Positions 13,015-27,146 of a stretch of 64,000 bases of DNA are shown in pieces. Origin of the DNA: Acanthosoma haemorrhoidale (taxonomy: Eukaryota; Arthropoda; Insecta; Hemiptera; Acanthosomatidae); assembly GCA_930367205.1 (NCBI GenBank), contig OV884015.1, forward strand, positions 682,001-746,000. The letters run 5' to 3'. The number at the start of each line of letters is the position of its first letter. Within the stretch, counting starts at the first letter, position 1. The notes beneath the pieces were generated by a model. That model was not told the origin of the DNA and searched no databases. It worked only from the letters and a program-made list of their open reading frames with translations. A program made the position numbers and the translations under genes.

Positions 13015-13034
13015 GATCATACGATCGTATGATC
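13015..13034. repeat. Junction palindrome J3 (A3 to B3)
   Basis: Perfect 20-bp GATCATACGATCGTATGATC, after the long tail form of the A block. Confidence 0.95.
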
Positions 13035-13035
13035 T

Positions 13036-13840
13036 TGTACGTTAGCTCTTGCCCCTTTATGTTTTCCTGACACCAAAACAAGAAAAATGACGTCAAAAAG
13101 TCGAATTTTTACAAAAATGCGTATTTAGAGCTAGTACGTTAGCTGCTGTCCCATTATGTTCTCCTGAAACCAAAACAAAGAAAATATCGTCCAAAAATCA
13201 AATTTTTACAAAAATGCGTATTTCATAACTGGTACGTTAGCTCCTGCCCTATTATGTTCTCCTGATACGAAAACGAGAAAAATATCGTCAAAAAGTTGAA
13301 TTTTTCAAAAATGCGTATTTCATAGCTAGTACGTTAGCTCCTGCCCATTATGTTCTCCTGATACGAAAACCAGGAAAATATCGTCAAAAAGTCAAATTTA
13401 AAAAAAATAGGTATCTCATAGCTGGTACGTTAGCTCCTGTCCCATTATGTTCTCCTGATACCAAAACAAAGAAAATATCGTCTAAAATTCAAATTTTTAC
13501 AAAAATGCGTTTTTTGTAGCTGGAACGTTAGCTCCTGCTCTTTTATGTTCTCCTGATACGAAATCAAGGAAAATATCGTCAAAAACTCAAATTTTTACAA
13601 AAATGCGTATTTCATAGCTGGTACGTTAGCTCCTGCCCCATTATGTTCTCCTGATACGAAAACAAGGAAAATATCGTCGAAAACTCAAATTTTTACATAT
13701 AAGAGTATTTTATAGCTGGTACGTTAGCTCCTGAACAATTATGATTTTCTCATACCAAAACAAGAAAATATCGTCAAGAAGTATAATTTTACAAAAATGC
13801 GTATTTCATAGCTGGTACAATAATTCCTGCCCTATTATGT
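13036..13840 (+). repeat. B3: family B satellite block, about 8 units
   Basis: Same unit order as B5 but 98 bp shorter. The first two monomers are fused: GTTTTCCTGACACC is followed directly by AAAAATGACGTCAAAAAG, skipping the CATTTTAAAAAAGTTG unit. Ends with the ATGATTTTCTCATACC variant shared with B5, B7, B8 and B11. This ending variant precedes the short A blocks and A8. Confidence 0.93.
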
Positions 13841-14159
13841 TAACTCGTAGCTTTGATCATACGATCGTATCACGTGATATAATGAGTGCCAATGATGCGG
13901 TACACTATCATAATCGACATCATTTGATGTTATATTCACTCGTAACTTTCATCATACGATCGTATCACGTGATACAATGAGTGCTAATAATACGGTACAT
14001 TATCATATTCGACATCATTTCATGTTATATTTACTCGTCGCTTCAATCATACGATAGTATCACGTGAAACAATGAGTGCCAATGATACAGTACACTGTCA
14101 TAATCGACATTATTTAATAGTATATTCACTGTAACTTTGATCATACGATCGTATGATCT
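13841..14159 (+). repeat. A4: short family A block, about 3 units
   Basis: 319 bp (3 x 95 + 34). Contains the AATAATACGGTACATTATC unit without the 2-bp deletion, then an ATTTCATG unit and the short tail. Same length and unit order as A6, at offset 6542. A 79-codon frame crosses the B3/A4 junction (13741-13980) and is not credible as coding. Confidence 0.95.
14139..14158. repeat. Junction palindrome J4 (A4 to B4)
   Basis: Perfect 20-bp GATCATACGATCGTATGATC at the end of the short block A4. Confidence 0.95.
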
Positions 14160-15552
14160 TGTACGTTAGCTCTTGCCCCTTTATGTTCTCCTAATACCAA
14201 AACAAAGAAAACATTTTAAAAAAGTTGAATTTTTACAAAAATGCGTATTTCATAGCTTGTACGTTAGCACCCGCCCCATTATGTTCTCCTAATACCAAAA
14301 CAAGAAAAATGACGTCAAAAAGTTGAATTTTTACAAAAATGCGTATTTAGAGCTAGTACGTTAGCTCCTGTCCCATTATGTTTTCCTGATACCAAAACAA
14401 AGAAAATATCGTCCAAAAGTCAAATTTTTACAAAAATGCGTATTTAGAGCTAGTACGTTAGCTCCTGCCCCATTATGTTCTCCTGATACGAAAACCAGGA
14501 AAATATCGTCAAAAAGTCAAATTTAAAAAAAAAAAGGTATCTCATAGCTGGTACGTTAGCTCCTGTCCCATTATGTTCTCCTGATACCAAAACAAAGAAA
14601 ATATCGTCTAAAATTCAAATTTTTACAAAAATGCGTTTTTTGTAGCTGGAACGTTAGCTCCTGCTCTTTTATGTTCTCCTGATACGAAATCAAGGAAAAT
14701 ATCGTCAAAAAGTCGAATTTTTCGTAAAATGCGTATTTCATAGCTAGTACGTTTGCTCCTGCCCCATTATGTTCTCCTGATACCAAAACAAGGAAAATAT
14801 CGTCGAAAACTCAAATTTTTACAAAAATTGCGTATTTCATAGCTGGTACGTTAGCTCCTGCCCTATTATGTTCTCCTGATACGAAAACCAGGAAAATATC
14901 GTCAAAAAGTCGAATTTTTAAAAAATGCGTATTTCATAGCTAGTACGTCAGCTCCTGCCCCATTATGTTCTCCTGATACGAAAACAAGGAAAATATCGTC
15001 AAAAAGTCGAATTTTTAAAAAATGCGTATTTCATAGCTAGTACGTCAGCTCCTGCCCCATTATGTTCTCCTGGTACGAAAACAAGGAAAATATCGTCAAA
15101 AAGTCGAATTTTTAAAAAATGGGTATTTCACAGCTGGAACGTTAGCTCCTGCTCTTTTATGTTCTCCTGATACGAAATCAAGGAAAATATCGTCAAAAAG
15201 TCGAATTTTTCGAAAATGCGTATTTCATAGCTAGTACGTTAGCTCCTGCCCCATTATGTTCTCTTGATACCAAAACAAGGAAAATATCGTCGAAAACTCA
15301 AATTTTTACAAAAATGCGTATTTCTTAGCTAGTACGTTAGCTCCTGCCTTATTATGTTCTCCTGATACCAAAACAAGGAAAATGTCATCAAAAAGTTAAA
15401 TTTTTACATATAAGAGTATTTTATAGCTGGTACGTTAGCTCCTGAACAATTATGATTTCCTCATAACAAAACAAGAAAAATATCGTCAAAAAGTAGAATT
15501 TTACAAAAATGCGTATTTCATAGCTGGTACAAAAATTCCTGCCCTATTATGT
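14160..15552 (+). repeat. B4: family B satellite block, about 14 units
   Basis: 1393 bp, the same length as B6 (offset 6542). A homopolymer in one unit, at about 14525-14535, is 11 A residues before GGTATCTC; most related units have 8-9 A then TAGG. One of two adjacent AACAAGG units has the CTCCTGGTACG variant (near 15070), whereas B6 has it in both. A 71-codon minus-strand frame (14571-14786) is an artefact. Confidence 0.95.
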
Positions 15553-18500
15553 TAACTCGTAGCTTTGATCATACGATCGTATCACGTGATACAATTAGTG
15601 CCAATGATGCGGTACACTATCATAATTGACATCATTTGATGTTATATTCACTCGTAACATTCATCATACGATCGTATCACGTGATACAATGAGTGCTAAT
15701 GATACGGTATTATCATATTCGACATCATTTGATGTTATATTTACTCGTAATTTTAATCATACGATCGTATCACGTGAAACAATGAGTGCTAATGATACAC
15801 TATACAGTTATATTTAGCATCATTTGATGTTATATTCACTCGTGACTTCAATCATACGATAGTATCACGTGATATAATGAGTGCCAATGATGCGGTACAC
15901 TATCATAATCGACATCATTTGATGTCATATTCACCTGTAACTTATTTCATACGATCGTATCACGTGAAACAATGAGTGCTAATGATACATTATACAATCA
16001 AATTCAACATCATTTGATGTTATATTCACTCGTGACTTCAATCATACGATCGTATCTCGTGATACAATGAGTGTCAATGCTACACTATACAATCATATTT
16101 AGTATTATTTGATGTTATATTCACTCGTGACTTCAATCATACGATAGTATCACGTGATATAATGAGTGCCAATGATGCAGTACACTATTATAATCGACAT
16201 CATTTGATGTTATATTCACTTGTAACTTTAATCATAAGATCGCATCACATAATACAATAAGTGCTAATGATATGGTGCACTATTATATTCAACATCATTT
16301 ATTAGTATCTCCAATCGTAACTTTAATCATACGATCGTATCACGTAAAACAATAAGTGCTAATGATACATTATACAATCCTATTCGACATCATTTGATGT
16401 TATATTCACTCGTAACTTTCATCATACGATCGTATCACGTGATACAATGAGTGCTTATGATACGCAACACTATCATAATTGACATCATTTGATATTATAT
16501 TCACTCGTGACTTCAATCATACGATCGTATCACGTGATATAATGAGTGCCAATGATGTAGTACACTATCATAATCGACATCATTTTATAGTATATTCACT
16601 CGTGACTTCAATCATACGATCGTATCTCGTGATACAATGAGTGTCAATGCTACACTATACAATCATATTTAGCATTATTTGATGTTATATTCACTCGTGA
16701 CTTCAATCATACGATCGTATCTCGTGATACAATGAGTGTCAATGCTACACTATACAATCATATTGAGCATTATTTGATGTTATATTCATTCGTGACTTCA
16801 ATCATACGATCGTATCACGTGATACTATGAGTGCCAATGGTACGGTACACTGTCATAATCGACATCATTTGATGTTATATTCACCTGTAACTTTAATCAT
16901 ACGATCGTATCACGTGAAACAATGAGTGCTAATGATACATTATACAATCCTATTCGACATCATTTGATGTTATATTCACTCGTAACTTTCATCATACGAT
17001 CGTATCACGTGATACAATGAGTGCTTATGATACGCAACACTATCATAATTGACATTATTTGATATTATATTCACTCGTGACTTCAATCATACGATCGTAT
17101 CACGTGATATAATGAGTGCCAATGATGTGGTACACTATCATAATCGACATCATTTTATAGTATATTCACTCGTGACTTCAATCATACGATCGTATCTCGT
17201 GATACAATGAGTGTCAATGCTACACTATACAATCATATTTAGCATTATTTGATGTTATATTCACTCGTGACTTCAATCATACGATCGTATCACGTGATAC
17301 AACGAGTGCTTATGATACGCAACACTATCATAATTGACATCATTTGATATTATATTCACTCGTGACTTCAATCATACGATCGTATCACGTGATATAATGA
17401 GTGCCAATGATGTGGTACACTATCATAATCGACATCATTTGATGTCATATTCACCTGTAACTTTAATCATACGATCGTATCACGTGAAACAATGAGTGCT
17501 AATGATACACTATACAGTTATATTTAGCATCATTTGATGTTATATTCACTCGTGACTTCAATCATACGATAGTATCACGTGATATAATGAGTGCCAATGA
17601 TGCGGTACACTATCATAATCGACATCATTTGATGTCATATTCACCTGTAACTTTAATCATACGATTGTATCACGTGAAACAATGAGTGCTAATGATACAT
17701 TATACAATCATATTCAACATCATTTGATGTTATCTTCACTCGTAACTTTAATCATACGATCGTATCACGTGATACAATGTGTGCTAATGATGCGGTACAC
17801 TATCATAATCGACATCGTTTGATGTTATATTCATTCGTGACTTCAATCATACGATCGTATCACGTGATACTATGAGTGCCAATGGTACGGTACACTGTCA
17901 TAATCGACATCATTTGATGTTATATTCACCTGTAACTTTAATCATACGATCGTATCACGTGAAACAATGAGTGCCAATGATAAGGTACACTATCATAATC
18001 GACATCATTTGATGTTAAATTCACTCGTAACTTTCATCATACGATCGTATCTCGTGATACAATGAGTGTCAATGCTACACTATACAATCATATTTAGCAT
18101 TATTTGATGTTATATTCACTCGTGACTTCAATCATACGGTAGTATCACGTGATATAATGAGTGCCAATGATGCAGTACACTATTATAATCGACATCATTT
18201 GATGTTATATTCACTTGTAACTTTAATCATACGATCGCATCACATGATACAATAAGTGCTAATGATATCGTGCACTATTATATTCAACATCATTTATTAG
18301 TATCTCCAATCGTAACTTTAATCATACGATCGTATCACGTGAAACAATAAGTGCTAATGATACATTATACAATCCTATTCGACATCATTTGATGTTATAT
18401 TCACTCGTAACTTTCATCATACGATCGTATCACGTGATACAATGAGTGCTTATGATACGCAACACTATCATAATTGACATCATTTGATATTATATTCACT

Positions 18501-19479
18501 CCTGACTTCGATCATACGATCGTATCACGTGATATAATGAGTGCCAATGATGTGGTACACTATCATAATGGACATCATTTTATAGTATATTCACTCGTGA
18601 CTTCAATCATACGATCGTATCTCGTGATACAATGAGTGTCAATGCTACACTATACAATCATATTGAGCATTATTTGATGTTATATTCACTCTTGACTTCA
18701 ATCATACGATCGTATCACGTGATACAATGAGTGCTTATGATACGCAACACTATCATAATTGACATCATTTGATATTATATTCACTCGTGACTTCAATCAT
18801 ACGATCGTATCACGTGATATAATGAGTGCCAATGATGTGGTACACTATCATAATCGACATCATTTTATAGTATATTCACTCGTGACTTTAATCATACGAT
18901 CGTATCTCGTGATACAATGAGTGTCAATGCTACACTATACAATCATATTTAGCATTATTTGATGTTTTATTCACTCGTGACTTCAATCATACGATCACAT
19001 CACATGATACAATAAGTGCTAATGATATGGTGCGCTATCATATACGACATCAATTGATATTATATTCACCTGTAACTTTAATCATACGATCGTATCACGT
19101 GAAACAATGAGTGCTAATGATACATTATACAATCATATCCAACATCATTTGATGTTATATTCACTCGTGACTTCAATCATACAATCGTATCATGTCATAC
19201 AATGTGTGCTAATGATGCGGCACACTATCATAATCGACATCATTTGATGTTATATTCATTCATGACTTCAATCATACGATCGTATCACGTGATACAATGA
19301 GTGCCAATGATACAGTACACTGTCATAATCGACATTATTTAATAGTATATTCACTGTAACTTCAATCATACGATTGTATCACGTGATACAATAAGTGCAA
19401 ATGATACGGCACACTATCATATTTGACATCATTTGATGTCATATTCACTCGTAACTTTGATCATACGATCGTATGATCT
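15553..19479 (+). repeat. A5: family A 95-bp satellite block, about 41 units
   Basis: Same length as A3 (3927 bp), but only the right part matches A3 at offset 6444. The left part matches A7 (offset 6542), with private variants CCTGTAACTTATTTC and CAATCAAATTC. 2-bp deletion unit near 15701-15712. Long tail form. The unit order indicates an A7-like front joined to an A3-like back. Confidence 0.95.
19459..19478. repeat. Junction palindrome J5 (A5 to B5)
   Basis: Perfect 20-bp GATCATACGATCGTATGATC after a long tail. Confidence 0.95.
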
Positions 19480-20382
19480 TGTACGTTAGCTCTTGCCCCT
19501 TTATGTTTTCCTGATACCAAAACAAAGAAAACATTTTAAAAAAGTTGAATTTTTACAAAAATGCGTATTTCATAGCTTGTACGTTAGCACCTGCCCCATT
19601 ATGTTCCCCTGATACCAAAACAAGAAAAATGACGTCAAAAAGACGAATTTTTACAAAAATGCGTATTTAGAGCTAGTACGTTAGCTGCTGTCCCATTATG
19701 TTCTCCTGAAACCAAAACAAAGAAAATATCGTCCAAAAATCAAATTTTTACAAAAATGCGTATTTCATAACTGGTACGTTAGCTCCTGCCCTATTATGTT
19801 CTCCTGATACGAAAACGAGAAAAATATCGTCAAAAAGTTGAATTTTTCAAAAATGCGTATTTCATAGCTAGTACGTTAGCTCCTGCCCATTATGTTCTCC
19901 TGATACGAAAACCAGGAAAATATCGTCAAAAAGTCAAATTTAAAAAAAATAGGTATCTCATAGCTGGTACGTTAGCTCCTGTCCCATTATGTTCTCCTGA
20001 TACCAAAACAAAGAAAATATCGTCTAAAATTCAAATTTTTACAAAAATGCGTTTTTTGTAGCTGGAACGTTAGCTCCTGCTCTTTTATGTTCTCCTGATA
20101 CGAAATCAAGGAAAATATCGTCAAAAACTCAAATTTTTACAAAAATGCGTATTTCATAGCTGGTACGTTAGCTCCTGCCCCATTATGTTCTCCTGATACG
20201 AAAACAAGGAAAATATCGTCGAAAACTCAAATTTTTACATATAAGAGTATTTTATAGCTGGTACGTTAGCTCCTGAACAATTATGATTTTCTCATACCAA
20301 AACAAGAAAATATCGTCAAGAAGTATAATTTTACAAAAATGCGTATTTCATAGCTGGTACAATAATTCCTGCCCTATTATGT
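19480..20382 (+). repeat. B5: family B satellite block, about 9 units
   Basis: 903 bp, the same length class as B7, B8, B10 and B11. Has the complete first two units, the second with TGACGTCA and the variant TTCCCCTGATACC. Ends with ATGATTTTCTCATACC leading into a short A block. Confidence 0.95.
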
Positions 20383-20701
20383 TAACTCGTAGCTTTGATC
20401 ATACGATCGTATCACGTGATATAATGAGTGCCAATGATGCGGTACACTATCATAATCGACATCATTTGATGTTATATTCACTCGTAACTTTCATCATACG
20501 ATCGTATCACGTGATACAATGAGTGCTAATAATACGGTACATTATCATATTCGACATCATTTCATGTTATATTTACTCGTCGCTTCAATCATACGATAGT
20601 ATCACGTGAAACAATGAGTGCCAATGATACAGTACACTGTCATAATCGACATTATTTAATAGTATATTCACTGTAACTTTGATCATACGATCGTATGATC
20701 T
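20383..20701 (+). repeat. A6: short family A block, about 3 units
   Basis: 319 bp copy of A4 at offset 6542, same unit order and short tail. The 79-codon frame at 20283-20522 is the same junction artefact as at A4. Confidence 0.95.
20681..20700. repeat. Junction palindrome J6 (A6 to B6)
   Basis: Perfect 20-bp GATCATACGATCGTATGATC. Confidence 0.95.
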
Positions 20702-22094
20702 TGTACGTTAGCTCTTGCCCCTTTATGTTCTCCTAATACCAAAACAAAGAAAACATTTTAAAAAAGTTGAATTTTTACAAAAATGCGTATTTCATAGCTT
20801 GTACGTTAGCACCCGCCCCATTATGTTCTCCTAATACCAAAACAAGAAAAATGACGTCAAAAAGTTGAATTTTTACAAAAATGCGTATTTAGAGCTAGTA
20901 CGTTAGCTCCTGTCCCATTATGTTTTCCTGATACCAAAACAAAGAAAATATCGTCCAAAAGTCAAATTTTTACAAAAATGCGTATTTAGAGCTAGTACGT
21001 TAGCTCCTGCCCCATTATGTTCTCCTGATACGAAAACCAGGAAAATATCGTCAAAAAGTCAAATTTAAAAAAAAATAGGTATCTCATAGCTGGTACGTTA
21101 GCTCCTGTCCCATTATGTTCTCCTGATACCAAAACAAAGAAAATATCGTCTAAAATTCAAATTTTTACAAAAATGCGTTTTTTGTAGCTGGAACGTTAGC
21201 TCCTGCTCTTTTATGTTCTCCTGATACGAAATCAAGGAAAATATCGTCAAAAAGTCGAATTTTTCGTAAAATGCGTATTTCATAGCTAGTACGTTTGCTC
21301 CTGCCCCATTATGTTCTCCTGATACCAAAACAAGGAAAATATCGTCGAAAACTCAAATTTTTACAAAAATTGCGTATTTCATAGCTGGTACGTTAGCTCC
21401 TGCCCTATTATGTTCTCCTGATACGAAAACCAGGAAAATATCGTCAAAAAGTCGAATTTTTAAAAAATGCGTATTTCATAGCTAGTACGTCAGCTCCTGC
21501 CCCATTATGTTCTCCTGGTACGAAAACAAGGAAAATATCGTCAAAAAGTCGAATTTTTAAAAAATGCGTATTTCATAGCTAGTACGTCAGCTCCTGCCCC
21601 ATTATGTTCTCCTGGTACGAAAACAAGGAAAATATCGTCAAAAAGTCGAATTTTTAAAAAATGGGTATTTCACAGCTGGAACGTTAGCTCCTGCTCTTTT
21701 ATGTTCTCCTGATACGAAATCAAGGAAAATATCGTCAAAAAGTCGAATTTTTCGAAAATGCGTATTTCATAGCTAGTACGTTAGCTCCTGCCCCATTATG
21801 TTCTCTTGATACCAAAACAAGGAAAATATCGTCGAAAACTCAAATTTTTACAAAAATGCGTATTTCTTAGCTAGTACGTTAGCTCCTGCCTTATTATGTT
21901 CTCCTGATACCAAAACAAGGAAAATGTCATCAAAAAGTTAAATTTTTACATATAAGAGTATTTTATAGCTGGTACGTTAGCTCCTGAACAATTATGATTT
22001 CCTCATAACAAAACAAGAAAAATATCGTCAAAAAGTAGAATTTTACAAAAATGCGTATTTCATAGCTGGTACAAAAATTCCTGCCCTATTATGT
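20702..22094 (+). repeat. B6: family B satellite block, about 14 units
   Basis: 1393-bp counterpart of B4. Two adjacent units carry CTCCTGGTACG (near 21514 and 21613). Constant ending with CCTGAACAATTATGATTTCC. The minus-strand frame at 21113-21328 is not a gene. Confidence 0.95.
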
Positions 22095-24121
22095 TAACTC
22101 GTAGCTTTGATCATACGATCGTATCACGTGATACAATTAGTGCCAATGATGCGGTACACTATCATAATTGACATCATTTGATGTTATATTCACTCGTAAC
22201 ATTCATCATACGATCGTATCACGTGATACAATGAGTGCTAATGATACGGTATTATCATATTCGACATCATTTGATGTTATATTTACTCGTAATTTTAATC
22301 ATACGATCGTATCACGTGAAACAATGAGTGCTAATGATACACTATACAGTTATATTTAGCATCATTTGATGTTATATTCACTCGTGACTTCAATCATACG
22401 ATAGTATCACGTGATATAATGAGTGCCAATGATGCGGTACACTATCATAATCGACATCATTTGATGTCATATTCACCTGTAACTTATTTCATACGATCGT
22501 ATCACGTGAAACAATGAGTGCTAATGATACATTATACAATCAAATTCAACATCATTTGATGTTATATTCACTCGTGACTTCAATCATACGATCGTATCTC
22601 GTGATACAATGAGTGTCAATGCTACACTATACAATCATATTTAGTATTATTTGATGTTATATTCACTCGTGACTTCAATCATACGATAGTATCACGTGAT
22701 ATAATGAGTGCCAATGATGCAGTACACTATTATAATCGACATCATTTGATGTTATATTCACTTGTAACTTTAATCATAAGATCGCATCACATAATACAAT
22801 AAGTGCTAATGATATGGTGCACTATTATATTCAACATCATTTATTAGTATCTCCAATCGTAACTTTAATCATACGATCGTATCACGTAAAACAATAAGTG
22901 CTAATGATACATTATACAATCCTATTCGACATCATTTGATGTTATATTCACTCGTAACTTTCATCATACGATCGTATCACGTGATACAATGAGTGCTTAT
23001 GATACGCAACACTATCATAATTGACATCATTTGATATTATATTCACTCGTGACTTCAATCATACGATCGTATCACGTGATATAATGAGTGCCAATGATGT
23101 AGTACACTATCATAATCGACATCATTTTATAGTATATTCACTCGTGACTTCAATCATACGATCGTATCTCGTGATACAATGAGTGTCAATGCTACACTAT
23201 ACAATCATATTTAGCATTATTTGATGTTATATTCACTCGTGACTTCAATCATACGATCGTATCTCGTGATACAATGAGTGTCAATGCTACACTATACAAT
23301 CATATTGAGCATTATTTGATGTTATATTCACTCTTGACTTCAATCATACGATCGTATCACGTGATACAATGAGTGCTTATGATACGCAACACTATCATAA
23401 TTGACATCATTTGATATTATATTCACTCGTGACTTCAATCATACGATCGTATCACGTGATATAATGAGTGCCAATGATGTGGTACACTATCATAATCGAC
23501 ATCATTTTATAGTATATTCACTCGTGACTTTAATCATACGATCGTATCTCGTGATACAATGAGTGTCAATGCTACACTATACAATCATATTTAGCATTAT
23601 TTGATGTTTTATTCACTCGTGACTTCAATCATACGATCACATCACATGATACAATAAGTGCTAATGATATGGTGCGCTATCATATACGACATCAATTGAT
23701 ATTATATTCACCTGTAACTTTAATCATACGATCGTATCACGTGAAACAATGAGTGCTAATGATACATTATACAATCATATCCAACATCATTTGATGTTAT
23801 ATTCACTCGTGACTTCAATCATACAATCGTATCATGTGATACAATGTGTGCTAATGATGCGGCACACTATCATAATCGACATCATTTGATGTTATATTCA
23901 TTCATGACTTCAATCATACGATCGTATCACGTGATACAATGAGTGCCAATGATACAGTACACTGTCATAATCGACATTATTTAATAGTATATTCACTGTA
24001 ACTTCAATCATACGATTGTATCACGTGATACAATAAGTGCAAATGATACGGCACACTATCATATTTGACATCATTTGATGTCATATTCACTCGTAACTTT
24101 GATCATACGATCGTATGATCT
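22095..24121 (+). repeat. A7: family A 95-bp satellite block, about 21 units
   Basis: 2027 bp. Head identical in order to A5, with the 2-bp deletion near 22246. Middle with the ATAAGATCGCATCACATAA unit and repeated CTCGTG units. Long tail. The whole block reappears as the first 2 kb of A10 at offset 7565. Confidence 0.95.
24101..24120. repeat. Junction palindrome J7 (A7 to B7)
   Basis: Perfect 20-bp GATCATACGATCGTATGATC. Confidence 0.95.
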
Positions 24122-25024
24122 TGTACGTTAGCTCTTGCCCCTTTATGTTTTCCTGATACCAAAACAAAGAAAACATTTTAAAAAAGTTGAATTTTTACAA
24201 AAATGTGTATTTCATAGCTTGTACGTTAGCACCTGCCCCATTATGTTCTCCTGATACCAAAACAAGAAAAATGACGTCAAAAAGTCGAATTTTTACAAAA
24301 ATGCGTATTTAGAGCTAGTACGTTAGCTCCTGTCCCATTATGTTCTCCTGAAACCAAAACAAAGAAAATATCGTCCAAAAGTCAAATTTTTACAAAAATG
24401 CGTATTTCATAACTGGTACGTTAGCTCCTGCCCTATTATGTTCTCCTGATACGAAAACGAGAAAAATATCGTCAAAAAGTTGAATTTTTCAAAAATGCGT
24501 ATTTCATAGCTAGTACGTTAGCTCCTGCCCATTATGTTCTCCTGATACGAAAACCAGGAAAATATCGTCAAAAAGTCAAATTTAAAAAAAATAGGTATCT
24601 CATAGCTGGTACGTTAGCTCCTGTCCCATTATGTTCTCCTGATACCAAAACAAAGAAAATATCGTCTAAAATTCAAATTTTTACAAAAATGCGTTTTTTG
24701 TAGCTGGAACGTTAGCTCCTGCTCTTTTATGTTCTCCTGATACGAAATCAAGGAAAATATCGTCAAAAACTCAAATTTTTACAAAAATGCGTATTTCATA
24801 GCTGGTACGTTAGCTCCTGCCCCATTATGTTCTCCTGATACGAAAACAAGGAAAATATCGTCGAAAACTCAAATTTTTACATATAAGAGTATTTTATAGC
24901 TGGTACGTTAGCTCCTGAACAATTATGATTTTCTCATACCAAAACAAGAAAATATCGTCAAGAAGTATAATTTTACAAAAATGCGTATTTCATAGCTGGT
25001 ACAATAATTCCTGCCCTATTATGT
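24122..25024 (+). repeat. B7: family B satellite block, about 9 units
   Basis: 903 bp. Shares with B8 the private variant AAAATGTGTATTTC in unit one. B7 and the start of A8 match B8 and the start of A9 at offset 3025. Confidence 0.95.
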
Positions 25025-27146
25025 TAACTCGTAGCTTTGATCATACGATCGTATCACGTGATACAATTAGTGCCAATGATGCGGTACACTATCATAATCG
25101 ACATCAATTAATAGTATATTCACTCGTAACTTTCATAATACGATTGTATCACGTGATATAATGAGTGCCAATGATGCGGTACACTATCATAATCGACATC
25201 ATTTGATGTTATATTCACTCGTAACTTTCATCATACGATCGTATCACGTGATACAATGAGTGCTAATGATACGGTATTATCATATTCGACATCATTTGAT
25301 GTTATATTTACTCGTAATTTTAATCATACGATCGTATCACGTGAAACAATGAGTGCTAATGATACACTATACAGTTATATTTAGCATCATTTGATGTTAT
25401 ATTCACTCGTGACTTCAATCATACGATAGTATCACGTGATATAATGAGTGCCAATGATGCGGTACACTATCATAATCGACATCATTTGATGTCATATTCA
25501 CCTGTAACTTATTTCATACGATCGTATCACGTGAAACAATGAGTGCTAATGATACATTATACAATCAAATTCAACATCATTTGATGTTATATTCACTCGT
25601 GACTTCAATCATACGATCGTATCTCGTGATACAATGAGTGTCAATGCTACACTATACAATCATATTTAGTATTATTTGATGTTATATTCACTCGTGACTT
25701 CAATCATACGATAGTATCACGTGATATAATGAGTGCCAATGATGCAGTACACTATTATAATCGACATCATTTGATGTTATATTCACTTGTAACTTTAATC
25801 ATAAGATCGCATCACATAATACAATAAGTGCTAATGATATGGTGCACTATTATATTCAACATCATTTATTAGTATCTCCAATCGTAACTTTAATCATACG
25901 ATCGTATCACGTAAAACAATAAGTGCTAATGATACATTATACAATCCTATTCGACATCATTTGATGTTATATTCACTCGTAACTTTCATCATACGATCGT
26001 ATCACGTGATACAATGAGTGCTTATGATACGCAACACTATCATAATTGACATCATTTGATATTATATTCACTCGTGACTTCAATCATACGATCGTATCAC
26101 GTGATATGATGAGTGCCAATGATGTAGTACACTATCATAATCGACATCATTTTATAGTATATTCACTCGTGACTTCAATCATACGATCGTATCTCGTGAT
26201 ACAATGAGTGTCAATGCTACACTATACAATCATATTTAGCATTATTTGATGTTATATTCACTCGTGACTTCAATCATACGATCGTATCTCGTGATACAAT
26301 GAGTGTCAATGCTACACTATACAATCATATTGAGCATTATTTGATGTTATATTCACTCTTGACTTCAATCATACGATCGTATCACGTGATACAATGAGTG
26401 CTTATGATACGCAACACTATCATAATTGACATCATTTGATATTATATTCACTCGTGACTTCAATCATACGATCGTATCACGTGATATAATGAGTGCCAAT
26501 GATGTGGTACACTATCATAATCGACATCATTTTATAGTATATTCACTCGTGACTTTAATCATACGATCGTATCTCGTGATACAATGAGTGTCAATGCTAC
26601 ACTATACAATCATATTTAGCATTATTTGATGTTTTATTCACTCGTGACTTCAATCATACGATCACATCACATGATACAATAAGTGCTAATGATATGGTGC
26701 GCTATCATATACGACATCAATTGATATTATATTCACCTGTAACTTTAATCATACGATCGTATCACGTGAAACAATGAGTGCTAATGATACATTATACAAT
26801 CATATCCAACATCATTTGATGTTATATTCACTCGTGACTTCAATCATACAATCGTATCATGTGATACAATGTGTGCTAATGATGCGGCACACTATCATAA
26901 TCGACATCATTTGATGTTATATTCATTCATGACTTCAATCATACGATCGTATCACGTGATACAATGAGTGCCAATGATACAGTACACTGTCATAATCGAC
27001 ATTATTTAATAGTATATTCACTGTAACTTCAATCATACGATTGTATCACGTGATACAATAAGTGCAAATGATACGGCACACTATCATATTTGACATCATT
27101 TGATGTCATATTCACTCGTAACTTTGATCATACGATCGTATGATCT
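25025..27146 (+). repeat. A8: family A 95-bp satellite block, about 22 units
   Basis: 2122 bp. The first monomers match the front of short block A9 (ATCAATTAATAGTATATTC and CATAATACGATTG variants), and the rest matches A7 plus one monomer. It is thus a short-type head fused to a long A7-type body. 2-bp deletion near 25271. Long tail. The 78-codon frame 24925-25161 spans the B7/A8 joint and is not a gene. Confidence 0.95.
27126..27145. repeat. Junction palindrome J8 (A8 to B8)
   Basis: Perfect 20-bp GATCATACGATCGTATGATC. Confidence 0.95.

Larger units (their letters stand above)
9109..13035 (+). repeat. A3: family A 95-bp satellite block, about 41 units
   Basis: The head matches A2 (offset 4768), including the private variant CATCATGCGATCG near 9222 and the 2-bp deletion near 9261-9270. 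The five-monomer cycle is present three times (CAACAC anchors 9641, 10116, 10591), one more than in A2. Further anchors are at 10876, 12016 and 12301 (steps 285, 1140, 285). The right part, from about 10.5 kb, matches A5 at offset 6444. The long tail form is present, with an extra unit containing GATACGGCACACTATC before the palindrome. Confidence 0.95.

Noticed and set aside
14525..14535. Homopolymer A run as a poly(A) tail of a retrocopy
   Set aside because: It is an 11-A version of the A run present in the same position of many B monomers, so slippage or sequencing error is more likely.
9109..19479. A3 and A5 as simple full-length copies because both are 3927 bp
   Set aside because: Only the right-hand part matches at offset 6444. 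Their fronts belong to different subtypes, so the equal length is at least partly coincidence of whole-monomer counts.
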